DNA of 8,240 nucleotides. Source: an uncultured Bacilli bacterium (GTDB lineage Bacteria > Bacillota_I > Bacilli_A > RF39 > UBA660). A model generated the notes under the pieces. That model saw only the letters and a list, made by a program, of their open reading frames with translations, was not told the DNA's origin and did no database searches. The position numbers and the translations under genes were made by a program. The stretch covers positions 1 to 8,240 of the forward strand of contig CANQDH010000040.1 in NCBI GenBank assembly GCA_947591565.1. Direction: 5' to 3'. Shown here one piece after another: positions 1 to 5,144 of this stretch. The stretch's first letter is position 1; each line of letters starts with the position of its first letter.

Positions 1-766
1 TTAAAAAATGAATTGTTTTTCTTTCTTTTTTCGTAAAATAAAGATCACTTATCTTCATTTGCATATATATACCTATATAGTTATGTGTTATTTTAAGATG
101 ACTAGGAATATTTATATTTAAATATGTATCAAGATGATATTTTTTAAATAAAGATAGACCATATAATGCATTATCATCTTGGATAATTTTATCTAGTTCC
201 TCTCTTATTCTTTGTATAGATATATTTTTGACATTTTTAGCATATTTTTTAAGTGCATTATGAAGATCTTTATCTAGTGAAAAGTTTAAATTACTAGCTA
301 TACGAATAGCTCTTAAGATTCTTAAAGCATCATCTTTTATTTTTTGATTACTGTTTCCTACTACTTTTAAGACTTTATTTTTTAAATCATTTATTCCACC
401 AAGATTATCTAAAATATGACCTGTTTCATCCATTAAAAGAGTATTAATCGTAAAATCTCTTCTTTGTAAATCGTCTAAAAGGCTTCCATATTCTAAATGT
501 TGTGGTCTTCTTCCATCATAATAACTTTCTTTTCTAAAAGAAGTTATTTCGATATGATAATTATCTAGGTCAAAAGAAAAACAATAAAAACCTTTACTTT
601 TAGCAAATGGAAATATTTTTAAAATATCTTCTTGTGTCGCACTAGTACAAATATCGACATCGTAAGAACATCTATTTAAAAGTTTGTCTCTAACAAATCC
701 ACCAACAATATATGCTTCAAAACCGTTTTCTGTTAATTTTTTTAACAAATCAAAAATGTTTTTCAT
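1..766 (-). CDS. cca: CCA-adding enzyme (tRNA nucleotidyltransferase), 3' end outside window
   Basis: This enzyme adds or repairs the 3'-CCA of tRNAs in the cytoplasm. From the ATG at 764-766 the frame stays open for 255 codons to the left edge; the family is usually about 400 residues or more, so the C-terminal body and tail are missing here. Visible class II nucleotidyltransferase motifs, in order: GGFVRD at residues 22-27, the metal-binding pair D36-V-D38, DGRRP at 84-88, RRDFTIN at 102-108, and DDALRILRAIR at 145-155, the nucleotide-selecting helix where most relatives have EDxxR. That last motif favours CCA addition over poly(A) polymerase activity. The start lies 20 bases after the HU stop, directly behind the HU terminator, and has no recognisable Shine-Dalgarno sequence. 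No other in-frame start is close. Family assignment is secure; exact nucleotide specificity is inferred. Confidence 0.93.
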   Translation of the reverse strand, partial: MKNIFDLLKKLTENGFEAYIVGGFVRDKLLNRCSYDVDICTSATQEDILKIFPFAKSKGFYCFSFDLDNYHIEITSFRKESYYDGRRPQHLEYGSLLDDLQRRDFTINTLLMDETGHILDNLGGINDLKNKVLKVVGNSNQKIKDDALRILRAIRIASNLNFSLDKDLHNALKKYAKNVKNISIQRIREELDKIIQDDNALYGLSLFKKYHLDTYLNINIPSHLKITHNYIGIYMQMKISDLYFTKKERKTIHFL

Positions 767-788
767 AAAGAAAAAAGGCCATAGGCCT
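767..788 (-). terminator. Intrinsic terminator of the HU gene
   Basis: Read on the minus strand, AGGCC-TAT-GGCCT (776-788) forms a 5-bp GC-rich stem with a 3-base loop, followed by TTTTTTCTTT. The first arm overlaps the HU stop codon, and the T-run ends right at the start codon of the CCA-adding enzyme. Stem and U-tract are seen directly; efficiency is unknown. Confidence 0.75.
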
Positions 789-1059
789 AGTTTAATGCTT
801 CTTTTAGTTTTGAACCAGCTTTAATAGTAACAGCAGTTCTTGCTGGAATATTAACAGTTTCACCAGTTCTTGGATTACGTCCTTTTGAAGCAGGTTTTTT
901 CTTAGTTGCAAGATTTAAGAAACCAGTAATAGTTACTTTACCTTCACTTTTTAAACCTTTGATTATTCCTTTCATTACAGCATCTAAAGCACGAGTTGAA
1001 TCTGCTTTAGTTAGGCCTGTTTCTTCAGCCATAAAATTAACTAAATCTGTCTTTGACAT
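787..1059 (-). CDS. hup: HU family nucleoid DNA-binding protein
   Basis: A 90-residue histone-like protein that binds and bends DNA as a dimer and helps compact the nucleoid. Length equals the HU family norm. The N-terminal helices (MSKTDLVNFMAEETGL, then a helix to about residue 40) form the dimer core. The flexible arm carries GRNPRTGE at residues 60-67, with P63 the expected intercalating proline, followed by NIPA and the closing VTIKAGSKLKEAL segment. One oddity is that the usual GFGTF turn reads GFLNL (46-50), so the normally conserved glycine and second phenylalanine are replaced. The start is fixed by an AGGAGG at 1067-1072, seven bases upstream of ATG. It has its own promoter and terminator, so it is a single-gene unit. 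HU versus IHF cannot be separated by sequence alone, but HU is expected in this lineage. Confidence 0.96.
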   Translation of the reverse strand: MSKTDLVNFMAEETGLTKADSTRALDAVMKGIIKGLKSEGKVTITGFLNLATKKKPASKGRNPRTGETVNIPARTAVTIKAGSKLKEALN

Positions 1060-1109
1060 TTAAATACCTCCTACGTATTTTTTTGTTAAGCTATCTTGCT
1101 TACAATCTA

Positions 1110-1138
1110 AGGATAGCATTTTTTTTAAGTAAATGCAA
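1110..1138 (-). promoter_or_regulatory. Promoter of the HU gene
   Basis: On the minus strand, TTGCAT (1133-1138) and TATCCT (1110-1115) are separated by exactly 17 bases, a good sigma-A type match. The start point would be near 1103, giving a leader of about 45 bases before the HU start. The -10 box lies inside one arm of an inverted repeat, GCTATC (1090-1095) with GATAGC (1112-1117). No other coding sequence was seen in 1060-1206. Confidence 0.65.
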
Positions 1139-1180
1139 CTATTTTTGTAAATTTTTTTGATTTTTTAAGCAATTTCATTG

Positions 1181-1202
1181 AAAAAAGGACATAATGTCCT
1201 TT
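1181..1202 (-). terminator. Intrinsic terminator of the 69-residue protein gene
   Basis: On the minus strand, AAAGGACA-TTA-TGTCCTTT makes an 8-bp stem (1195-1202 with 1184-1191) whose 3' arm runs into six T residues. It begins 5 bases after the stop codon. The perfect stem and T-run are seen directly. Confidence 0.85.
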
Positions 1203-1206
1203 CATT

Positions 1207-1416
1207 CTACTCTTGTTTTCCGTTATCATTTTTAATGTCTATACAGGTTTTGGTAAAAAAGTAAGTAAAAACCATTGTAATAATATTACTAAATAAAGTA
1301 AAAACAAGTTGTATTAAATCCATATTACCATTTAAAAAAACCATAATGGTAACTACTTCTAGAGTAAACAAGAGTGTAAGCGTTATAATTGATTTAACAT
1401 CCATTATTCTTTTCAT
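1207..1416 (-). CDS. Small two-helix membrane protein, function unknown
   Basis: This 69-residue protein is not recognised. It has two hydrophobic segments, about residues 8-28 and 35-56, with a short polar link (NGNMD) and a charged C-terminal tail (DIKNDNGKQE). A basic start (MKR) and this layout suggest both ends lie in the cytoplasm. Size and layout recall phage holins and other small two-helix proteins, but no lysis gene or other phage gene is nearby, so a holin call is not supported. The start has an AGAAGG five bases upstream. It lies between oapA and HU, after the oapA terminator, and ends in its own strong terminator, so it is probably transcribed alone. Its place next to a possible OLE/OapA pair raises the possibility of a shared membrane role; this is inference only. 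It is probably a real gene because start signal, frame and terminator fit together. Confidence 0.7.
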   Translation of the reverse strand: MKRIMDVKSIITLTLLFTLEVVTIMVFLNGNMDLIQLVFTLFSNIITMVFTYFFTKTCIDIKNDNGKQE

Positions 1417-1498
1417 ATTTACCTTCTTTCAAATAGTTAAACGTTCAAATAAGTTTTAAATAGAAAAAATTTATTGGACTTAATATATAATATGCCAA

Positions 1499-1507
1499 AT
1501 TCTATCA
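1499..1507 (-). promoter_or_regulatory. Possible extended -10 promoter for the two-helix protein gene
   Basis: On the minus strand TGATAGAAT (extended -10 pattern TGnTAnAAT) lies in the gap between oapA and the 69-residue protein gene. A TTGTTT element sits only 15 bases upstream, a poor spacing. The resulting leader would be about 75 bases. This is the best candidate in the gap but a weak one. Confidence 0.3.
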
Positions 1508-1539
1508 CACTCTTATTTTAAACAACTAGAAAAATGTTT

Positions 1540-1564
1540 AAAAAAAACTATCATATTAATAGTT
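1540..1564 (-). terminator. Probable intrinsic terminator of oapA
   Basis: On the minus strand AACTAT (1559-1564) and ATAGTT (1546-1551) form a 6-bp stem with a 7-base loop, followed by a T-run reaching 1540. It overlaps the stop codon at 1556-1558. The stem is AT-rich, so it is weaker than the other terminators here. Confidence 0.55.
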
Positions 1565-2146
1565 CTTTAAAAATAATGATAAAAATTTGGAAAAACGAAA
1601 TAGGATGATTTCACTTTTATTAATGGCAAAACTTTTTCCTAAGGCTTTTCCTCCGATAGTTAAGGCTGCAATTATAGATGTTACCAAAAGCGTCACAATT
1701 AACGCATTTACGTGCAAATTACTAGTTATCGTTGCTGCGATAATAGCGCCTGCTGAACCTGATATGATACCGCAAATATCACCAATAACATCATTACAAA
1801 AAGATGCGACCTTATCAGCATTTTTTTTAAAAGTAACAGCAAGTTTAGCACCCTTTACTTTCCTAGAGTTCATGGAATGAAAAACTTTTTCATCAGCTGC
1901 TGTAACAGCAACACCTATCATATCAAATAAAACACCAATACCAATAAATATGATAACTAGAATAATACCAATCATAATATTGACATTAGGAATGGATAAT
2001 TCAGATATACCTGAAAACATAAAAGATATCATAAAGGCTAAAACAGTAATTTTGATAATCCAGTTCCAATTAACAAGTTTTTTAGATATTTTTTCTTTTT
2101 TCTTTTCTATTTTTTTTAAATTCGTAATTTCATTATTTTTTTTCAT
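1556..2146 (-). CDS. oapA: OapA-like integral membrane protein (OLE RNA partner)
   Basis: A 196-residue membrane protein with a lysine-rich N-terminus (1-25) and four hydrophobic segments at about 30-47, 56-82, 116-140 and 147-166. The central part carries the most recognisable motifs: LFDMIGVAVTAADEK (73-87), RKVKGAK (95-101), and KNADKV...FCNDVIGDICGIISG (108-130). I recognise this pattern as a conserved Firmicutes protein with weak resemblance to the CNNM/CorB Mg2+ transporter membrane domain. OapA, which carries OLE RNA to the membrane, is known to be of this size and type. The AAAGGA at 2153-2158 sets the start. The gene begins 20 bases after the terminator of the large structured RNA, so expression by read-through is plausible; no separate promoter was found. 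If it is not OapA, it is a CorB-like membrane protein of unknown role. Membrane protein: very sure; OapA: fairly sure. Confidence 0.75.
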   Translation of the reverse strand: MKKNNEITNLKKIEKKKEKISKKLVNWNWIIKITVLAFMISFMFSGISELSIPNVNIMIGIILVIIFIGIGVLFDMIGVAVTAADEKVFHSMNSRKVKGAKLAVTFKKNADKVASFCNDVIGDICGIISGSAGAIIAATITSNLHVNALIVTLLVTSIIAALTIGGKALGKSFAINKSEIILFRFSKFLSLFLKNY

Positions 2147-2164
2147 ATTTCATCCTTTATATAA

Positions 2165-2187
2165 ACAAAAAATGGCCTATTGCCATA
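2165..2187 (-). terminator. Intrinsic terminator at the 3' end of the large ncRNA
   Basis: On the minus strand ATGGC (2182-2186) and GCCAT (2172-2176) form a 5-bp stem with a 5-base loop, then TTTTTTGTTT. It lies just before the oapA ribosome binding site, so it defines the RNA 3' end and also gates read-through into oapA. Confidence 0.75.
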
Positions 2188-2755
2188 GTTAACTTTGCGT
2201 CTTAGGTCAAGATAGGATTTCCCTGATTTCTACTTTACGTTACCATAAAGCGGTTCCCCTTCAAAGAAATCAATACATTGTCGCCAAATGTATGACTTGA
2301 TTACCACTTAGTACACACTGCAATCCTATGTAATAATACACCCTAGAGGATTTCCCCAACAATTCGTCTGCTATTAATTCTTTTTTGCAATAATTGTTTC
2401 AAGGTAACTAATAATCAAATAAATTCGGCCAAATAAATTTGATCAGACTACCTATTCCCTTTTATCACTCAAGACAAGCTACACTACTCGTAGCTTTCGC
2501 CACATAGTAGGTTTAATCCTAATTCGTAACAAGTCCATCAACATTACGTGTATAGGCAAATTACAAGATTAGGTCTCCAAAGTGGTGGGTCAAAGACGTA
2601 TGCCATTACGGTTGCCCAGACACTTATTTCAACCAGCACTCACCCCAAACTGGGCGTAAGAAGCAAGCACCAGAGGCTTCACAGATATGCTCTTTAGTGG
2701 ATTTTTAGCCCCACCCTCATAGCAAACTTATTGACTAGAATAATGTGCCATTTCC
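2166..2755 (-). ncRNA. ole: Large structured non-coding RNA, probable OLE RNA
   Basis: About 590 bases with no plausible gene and visibly more G+C than its surroundings, bounded by a near-consensus promoter and an intrinsic terminator. Helices seen by eye in the minus-strand RNA: long-range GGUGGG/CCCACC (2710-2715 with 2584-2589); a bulged hairpin at 2639-2660; a 12-bp helix with one bulged C (2561-2573 with 2518-2529); an 11-bp hairpin capped by GAAA (2484-2510); AUCAAAU/AUUUGAU (2437-2443 with 2414-2420); AACAAUU/AAUUGUU (2392-2398 with 2358-2364); a bulged hairpin at 2268-2302; and a 7-bp hairpin capped by GUAA (2233-2250). The 10-mer GGGAAAUCCU occurs twice. OLE RNAs are about 600 bases and often sit directly upstream of oapA, as here. 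They form a membrane RNP tied to alcohol, cold and Mg2+ stress in Halalkalibacterium halodurans. RNase P RNA and tmRNA hallmarks are absent. That it is a structured RNA is near certain; the family name rests on size and neighbour, not an alignment. Confidence 0.78.
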
Positions 2756-2761
2756 AAGTAC

Positions 2762-2790
2762 ATTGTAACATATTATTTTTAATTTGTCAA
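2762..2790 (-). promoter_or_regulatory. Strong promoter of the large ncRNA
   Basis: On the minus strand TTGACA (2785-2790, perfect -35), a 17-base spacer, and TACAAT (2762-2767) with a TG one base upstream of the -10 box (extended -10). Transcription should start near 2755. Among the strongest promoters in the window, as expected for an abundant RNA. Confidence 0.9.
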
Positions 2791-2806
2791 AAAAAGATGT
2801 TACAAT
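2762..2806. repeat. Perfect 10-bp inverted repeat over the ncRNA promoter
   Basis: ATTGTAACAT (2762-2771) and ATGTTACAAT (2797-2806) are exact reverse complements separated by 25 bases. One arm contains the -10 box of the ncRNA promoter, the other lies just upstream of the -35 box. Each arm is itself nearly palindromic (TGTAACA/TGTTACA). This layout suits an operator bound by a dimeric repressor, but no regulator is identified. It could also be a hairpin in a transcript reading through from the pilin gene. Confidence 0.5.
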
Positions 2807-2827
2807 TCATTATATGTATAATTTTAT

Positions 2828-3226
2828 TTATATTGCCTGATTACATTCATTATGATAATTTTTATCATCAATATTTATAAAAGTAATATCATAATTATGA
2901 TATTCTATTTCATACTTAATAGCAACACAGCCATTTAAAACTTGCTTATTAGCTGGATCGATAACTGTACTTTGTTCTAAAAATTCATCATCTATTAAAG
3001 TGGATAAATTGACATATGTAACTGTTCCATCATTTGCGATTTTATTTAAATTTTTAACCGCCCAACTTTCAGCCGCATCTTCTATTTTTATATATTGTTG
3101 ATTATGCAAAGAAGTTTTTTGTTCATTAAGTAATTTATTAACATTTTTCACAATCATAATTCCAAGTAAGCCCATAATAAATAAAACAGCTACCAATTCT
3201 ATTAAAGTAAATCCTTTCTCTTTCAT
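2828..3226 (-). CDS. Type IV prepilin-like protein (ComGC/GspG type)
   Basis: A 132-residue precursor of a pilin or pseudopilin, a thin-filament subunit anchored in the membrane until assembled. The N-terminus is textbook: short basic leader MKEKG, predicted prepilin peptidase cut between G5 and F6, then FTLIELVAVLFIMGLLGIM with the conserved glutamate at mature position 5. The hydrophobic helix (6-26) continues into an amphipathic helix to about residue 60. The C-terminal domain holds two cysteines, C100 and C128, which could form the disulphide loop common in pilins. Start choice follows the short leader; there is no good ribosome binding site. It has its own consensus promoter and no other pilus gene beside it, so assembly machinery must be encoded elsewhere, possibly including the TadC/GspF-like protein at the right end of the window. 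Competence versus secretion role cannot be decided. Confidence 0.88.
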   Translation of the reverse strand: MKEKGFTLIELVAVLFIMGLLGIMIVKNVNKLLNEQKTSLHNQQYIKIEDAAESWAVKNLNKIANDGTVTYVNLSTLIDDEFLEQSTVIDPANKQVLNGCVAIKYEIEYHNYDITFINIDDKNYHNECNQAI

Positions 3227-3249
3227 ACGTTCAACTACTTTCTAAAATA

Positions 3250-3278
3250 ATTATAATTTAATTCATATTGATTGTCAA
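3250..3278 (-). promoter_or_regulatory. Consensus promoter of the prepilin gene
   Basis: On the minus strand TTGACA (3273-3278), 17-base spacer, TATAAT (3250-3255): a perfect sigma-A consensus. The -35 box contains the TGA stop of the preceding DUF421 gene (3275-3277). Transcription should start near 3243, giving a leader of about 17 bases. Confidence 0.9.
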
Positions 3279-3904
3279 ATTAAATCGGTCTTTTTAATAA
3301 TAAAGGTTTTATTTTTGGTATAAAAAGCATAAAAAACATCATCAAGTTTTAAATGCATATTTTGTAATAATTTATATAGCCATTTTTCATTTTTATTTAT
3401 TTCTTTTAAAACTTCATAATTGACAACACTATCGACAATAATAGGCATAGGATAATCATGACATTTTTGAAAAATAGATAGTTTACCATTGTTTTCTAAA
3501 ATCGCATAATCAACTTCTTCAATACTTTTAATTCCTTGTTCCCTAAGCTGTGTAATTAAATCATCTAAACTATATCTAATTTTTGACATTTGTTTAAATT
3601 TGATTTTGCCATCTTTAATAATTACGGTTGGATTACCATCTATCATTTTACGAAATTTATCACTTTTTAAACTAAAATAATTTAAAATAATCTGAAGAAC
3701 AACTAATACAACAATAGGAACAATGGATATAAAAATAGACATTTTTTCATCTTCGATGGATATGGCCGCAAGTTCAGCAATTAAAATCGATACAATTAAA
3801 TCGACAATACCAAGTTGCCCTACTTCTTTTTTACCCATGATACGATATACTAAAATAATAAAAAGATATAAGAAAAACGTTTTCATAACTATAGTTAAAT
3901 ACAT
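3275..3904 (-). CDS. DUF421 (YetF-like) membrane protein
   Basis: A 209-residue member of the DUF421/YetF family. The N-terminal part has three hydrophobic segments at about 8-22, 31-50 and 56-76. The soluble C-terminal part carries family hallmarks: YRIMGKKEVGQL (20-31), DGNPTVIIKDGKI (89-101), an MSKIRYSLDDLITQLREQGI stretch (106-125) and VDYAILENNGKLSIF (131-145). YetF-type proteins are found widely in Bacilli, often near sporulation or envelope genes; their biochemical role is not established. A GAGG at 3914-3917 precedes the ATG by nine bases; an internal ATG at residue 7 is a less likely start. It is divergent from the TIGR04086 gene and ends in TGA inside the next promoter, with no terminator seen, so it may read into the prepilin gene. 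Confidence 0.9.
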   Translation of the reverse strand: MYLTIVMKTFFLYLFIILVYRIMGKKEVGQLGIVDLIVSILIAELAAISIEDEKMSIFISIVPIVVLVVLQIILNYFSLKSDKFRKMIDGNPTVIIKDGKIKFKQMSKIRYSLDDLITQLREQGIKSIEEVDYAILENNGKLSIFQKCHDYPMPIIVDSVVNYEVLKEINKNEKWLYKLLQNMHLKLDDVFYAFYTKNKTFIIKKTDLI

Positions 3905-3932
3905 AAATTATCGCCTCATTATATTATGTCTT

Positions 3933-3961
3933 TTGTCATAGATATTTATACAATCGAATAT
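3933..3961 (+). promoter_or_regulatory. Possible promoter for the TIGR04086 gene in a divergent region
   Basis: TTGTCA (3933-3938), 17-base spacer, GAATAT (3956-3961). The predicted start would leave only a few bases before the GGGAGG ribosome binding site at 3971-3976, so the boxes may be slightly misplaced. On the opposite strand TTGTAT and CATAAT elements 19 bases apart could serve the DUF421 gene, but none is convincing. Confidence 0.4.
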
Positions 3962-3983
3962 TTTTTATTAGGGAGGATTTTAT

Positions 3984-4355
3984 ATGAATTATTTAAAAAA
4001 TATAGGTATAGCGTTTATATACGTTTTTTCAATTTTAATTATTAGTACCTTTCTTATATCTCTTTGTAACTATATAGGTTTTATTAAGGGTAAATTTCTT
4101 ACTATTCTTAAAATTATCATACCTATCGCATCTTTATTTGTAGGAGGATATATTATCGGAAAAAAGGCTAAAAAGAAAGGATGGCTTGAAGGGCTTAAAT
4201 TAAGTGGTCTTTTTATAATCTTTTTGTTATTATTTAACTATTTTGGTTTAGGAAATGTACCTTTACTTAAAAACATTATCTATTATTTAATCATTATGGC
4301 ATCATGTATAACGGGAAGTATGCTTGGTATTAATAAAAAAGCAAATACTAATTGA
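3984..4355 (+). CDS. TIGR04086 family four-helix membrane protein
   Basis: A 123-residue integral membrane protein with four hydrophobic segments at about 7-27, 40-60, 72-90 and 95-115. The loop between segments two and three reads GGYIIGKKAKKKGWLEGLKLSG (54-75), the recognisable signature of the TIGR04086 (YrzE-like) family found across Firmicutes: glycines, a basic stretch, then KGWxxG. Function is unknown for the family. An excellent GGGAGG lies seven bases upstream of the ATG. The gene ends in TGA, which lies inside the -35 box of the next gene's promoter; there is no separate terminator. The charged loop and short polar tail (NKKANTN) suggest both ends face the cytoplasm. Family call is from motif recall, not a search. 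Confidence 0.82.
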   Translation: MNYLKNIGIAFIYVFSILIISTFLISLCNYIGFIKGKFLTILKIIIPIASLFVGGYIIGKKAKKKGWLEGLKLSGLFIIFLLLFNYFGLGNVPLLKNIIYYLIIMASCITGSMLGINKKANTN

Positions 4356-4379
4356 CAAAACGAGATTTTAAGTTATAAT
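4352..4379 (+). promoter_or_regulatory. Promoter of the kinase-like gene
   Basis: TTGACA (4352-4357) and TATAAT (4374-4379) are both perfect consensus boxes with a 16-base spacer. The -35 box contains the TGA stop of the upstream gene. Start expected near 4386, about 13 bases before the ATG. Confidence 0.88.
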
Positions 4380-4398
4380 AATTACCTGTGGTGATGTT

Positions 4399-5109
4399 AT
4401 GATAATTAATGAGTGTGATTTACAAAAGGTCCAATTAGATAAAACGATGTGGGGCGCTAATTCGGACCTATATCACTGTGAATATCAAAATATTAAATAT
4501 CTTTACAAAAAATTATACTCTTTTAGCGATGGACTTCAAAGCAAATTACAAGCACTTATGAATAACCAAAATACATCACTAAATTTACCACAATATATTG
4601 TTTTTGATAAGGAAAAACCTACAGGTTATTTACTAAAACCTCTTGATAATTATAAACTTTTTTATCATTTAAGCAATCATAAAAGAGAAGAAATCATAAA
4701 ATTATTAAAACTTGCAAAAAAAAGTATTATATCGATGCATCAAGATGGTATCATCCATTGTGATTTGCACCCAGCTAATATAATGTATCATGAAAATAAT
4801 GATGACATTAAAATAATTGATTTTGATAGTTGTTCATATAATGGTATGTCTTCTGATGTTAAACATTATAATTTTTTATGTAACTACTATTTATCAAACC
4901 ATAAATTAGATATGTCACTTGATATTTTTCTCTTTAATTTATCCACAATATCTCTTTTATATAAAATAGCTTATGACGATATTTTAAAACCAAACTTTAT
5001 AACTATAACAAATCAAAGAATAGAAAATACTAATCAAGAAGAAATATGGCAAAAAATAAAACAAAAAAAAGAATTAACACATAATGACTTTTTCATTGAT
5101 TATTGTTAA
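4399..5109 (+). CDS. Small kinase-like protein (protein-kinase fold), substrate unknown
   Basis: A 236-residue protein with a kinase core. Visible elements: a possible nucleotide loop GANSDLYHCEY (19-29), a lysine pair K37-K38 in YLYKKLY as candidate ATP-anchoring lysine, PTGYLLKPL (74-82) where the hinge is expected, the catalytic loop HCDLHPANIM (120-129, with D122 as base and N127 for metal), and IIDFDS (139-144) as the metal motif. That last motif reads DFD rather than DFG. The part after the metal motif is short and ends at 236, so the usual substrate lobe is reduced. The catalytic loop style also suits RIO, choline or sugar kinases and Kdo/WaaP-type kinases, so protein phosphorylation is not assured. 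All catalytic residues look intact, so it is probably active. It has its own promoter and terminator; the ribosome binding site (GGTGATG) is weak. Confidence 0.78.
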   Translation: MIINECDLQKVQLDKTMWGANSDLYHCEYQNIKYLYKKLYSFSDGLQSKLQALMNNQNTSLNLPQYIVFDKEKPTGYLLKPLDNYKLFYHLSNHKREEIIKLLKLAKKSIISMHQDGIIHCDLHPANIMYHENNDDIKIIDFDSCSYNGMSSDVKHYNFLCNYYLSNHKLDMSLDIFLFNLSTISLLYKIAYDDILKPNFITITNQRIENTNQEEIWQKIKQKKELTHNDFFIDYC

Positions 5110-5119
5110 TTCTTATGAT

Positions 5120-5144
5120 AAATGAACATCAGTTCATTTTTTTT
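5120..5144 (+). terminator. Intrinsic terminator of the kinase-like gene
   Basis: AAATGAAC (5120-5127), loop ATCA, GTTCATTT (5132-5139), then T residues to 5144: an 8-bp perfect stem with a strong plus-strand U-tract. The T-run overlaps the deoD stop codon. On the minus strand the hairpin is followed by only a short T-rich stretch, so it is a weaker stop for deoD. Confidence 0.88.

Noticed and set aside
1207..1416. Phage holin
   Set aside because: Two helices and small size are compatible, but no endolysin or other phage gene is nearby, so the name would be a guess.
1587..2192. Plus-strand open frames opposite oapA
   Set aside because: They mirror a well-supported membrane protein on the minus strand, lack ribosome binding sites and match no known pattern.
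2166..2755. RNase P RNA or tmRNA as identity of the large RNA
   Set aside because: Neither the RNase P core (such as GAGGAAAGUCC and the ACAGAAA-like segment) nor the tmRNA tRNA-like end with CCA and a tag reading frame is present.
2166..2755. ROOL or GOLLD RNA
   Set aside because: Size would fit ROOL, but those RNAs are typically linked to phage or tRNA neighbourhoods, none of which is seen, while an OapA-like gene is directly downstream. Only a covariance search can exclude them fully.
2808..2827. Terminator for the prepilin gene
   Set aside because: The ATTATA/TATAAT pairing has only a two-base gap and no adjacent T-run, so it does not look like an intrinsic terminator.
3723..3941. Plus-strand open frame opposite the DUF421 gene
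   Set aside because: It overlaps a recognised family member on the other strand and has no start signal.
3275..4355. TGA read as tryptophan (Mollicutes code)
   Set aside because: Both TGA codons fall at family-normal gene ends inside strong promoters, and the tryptophans checked use TGG.
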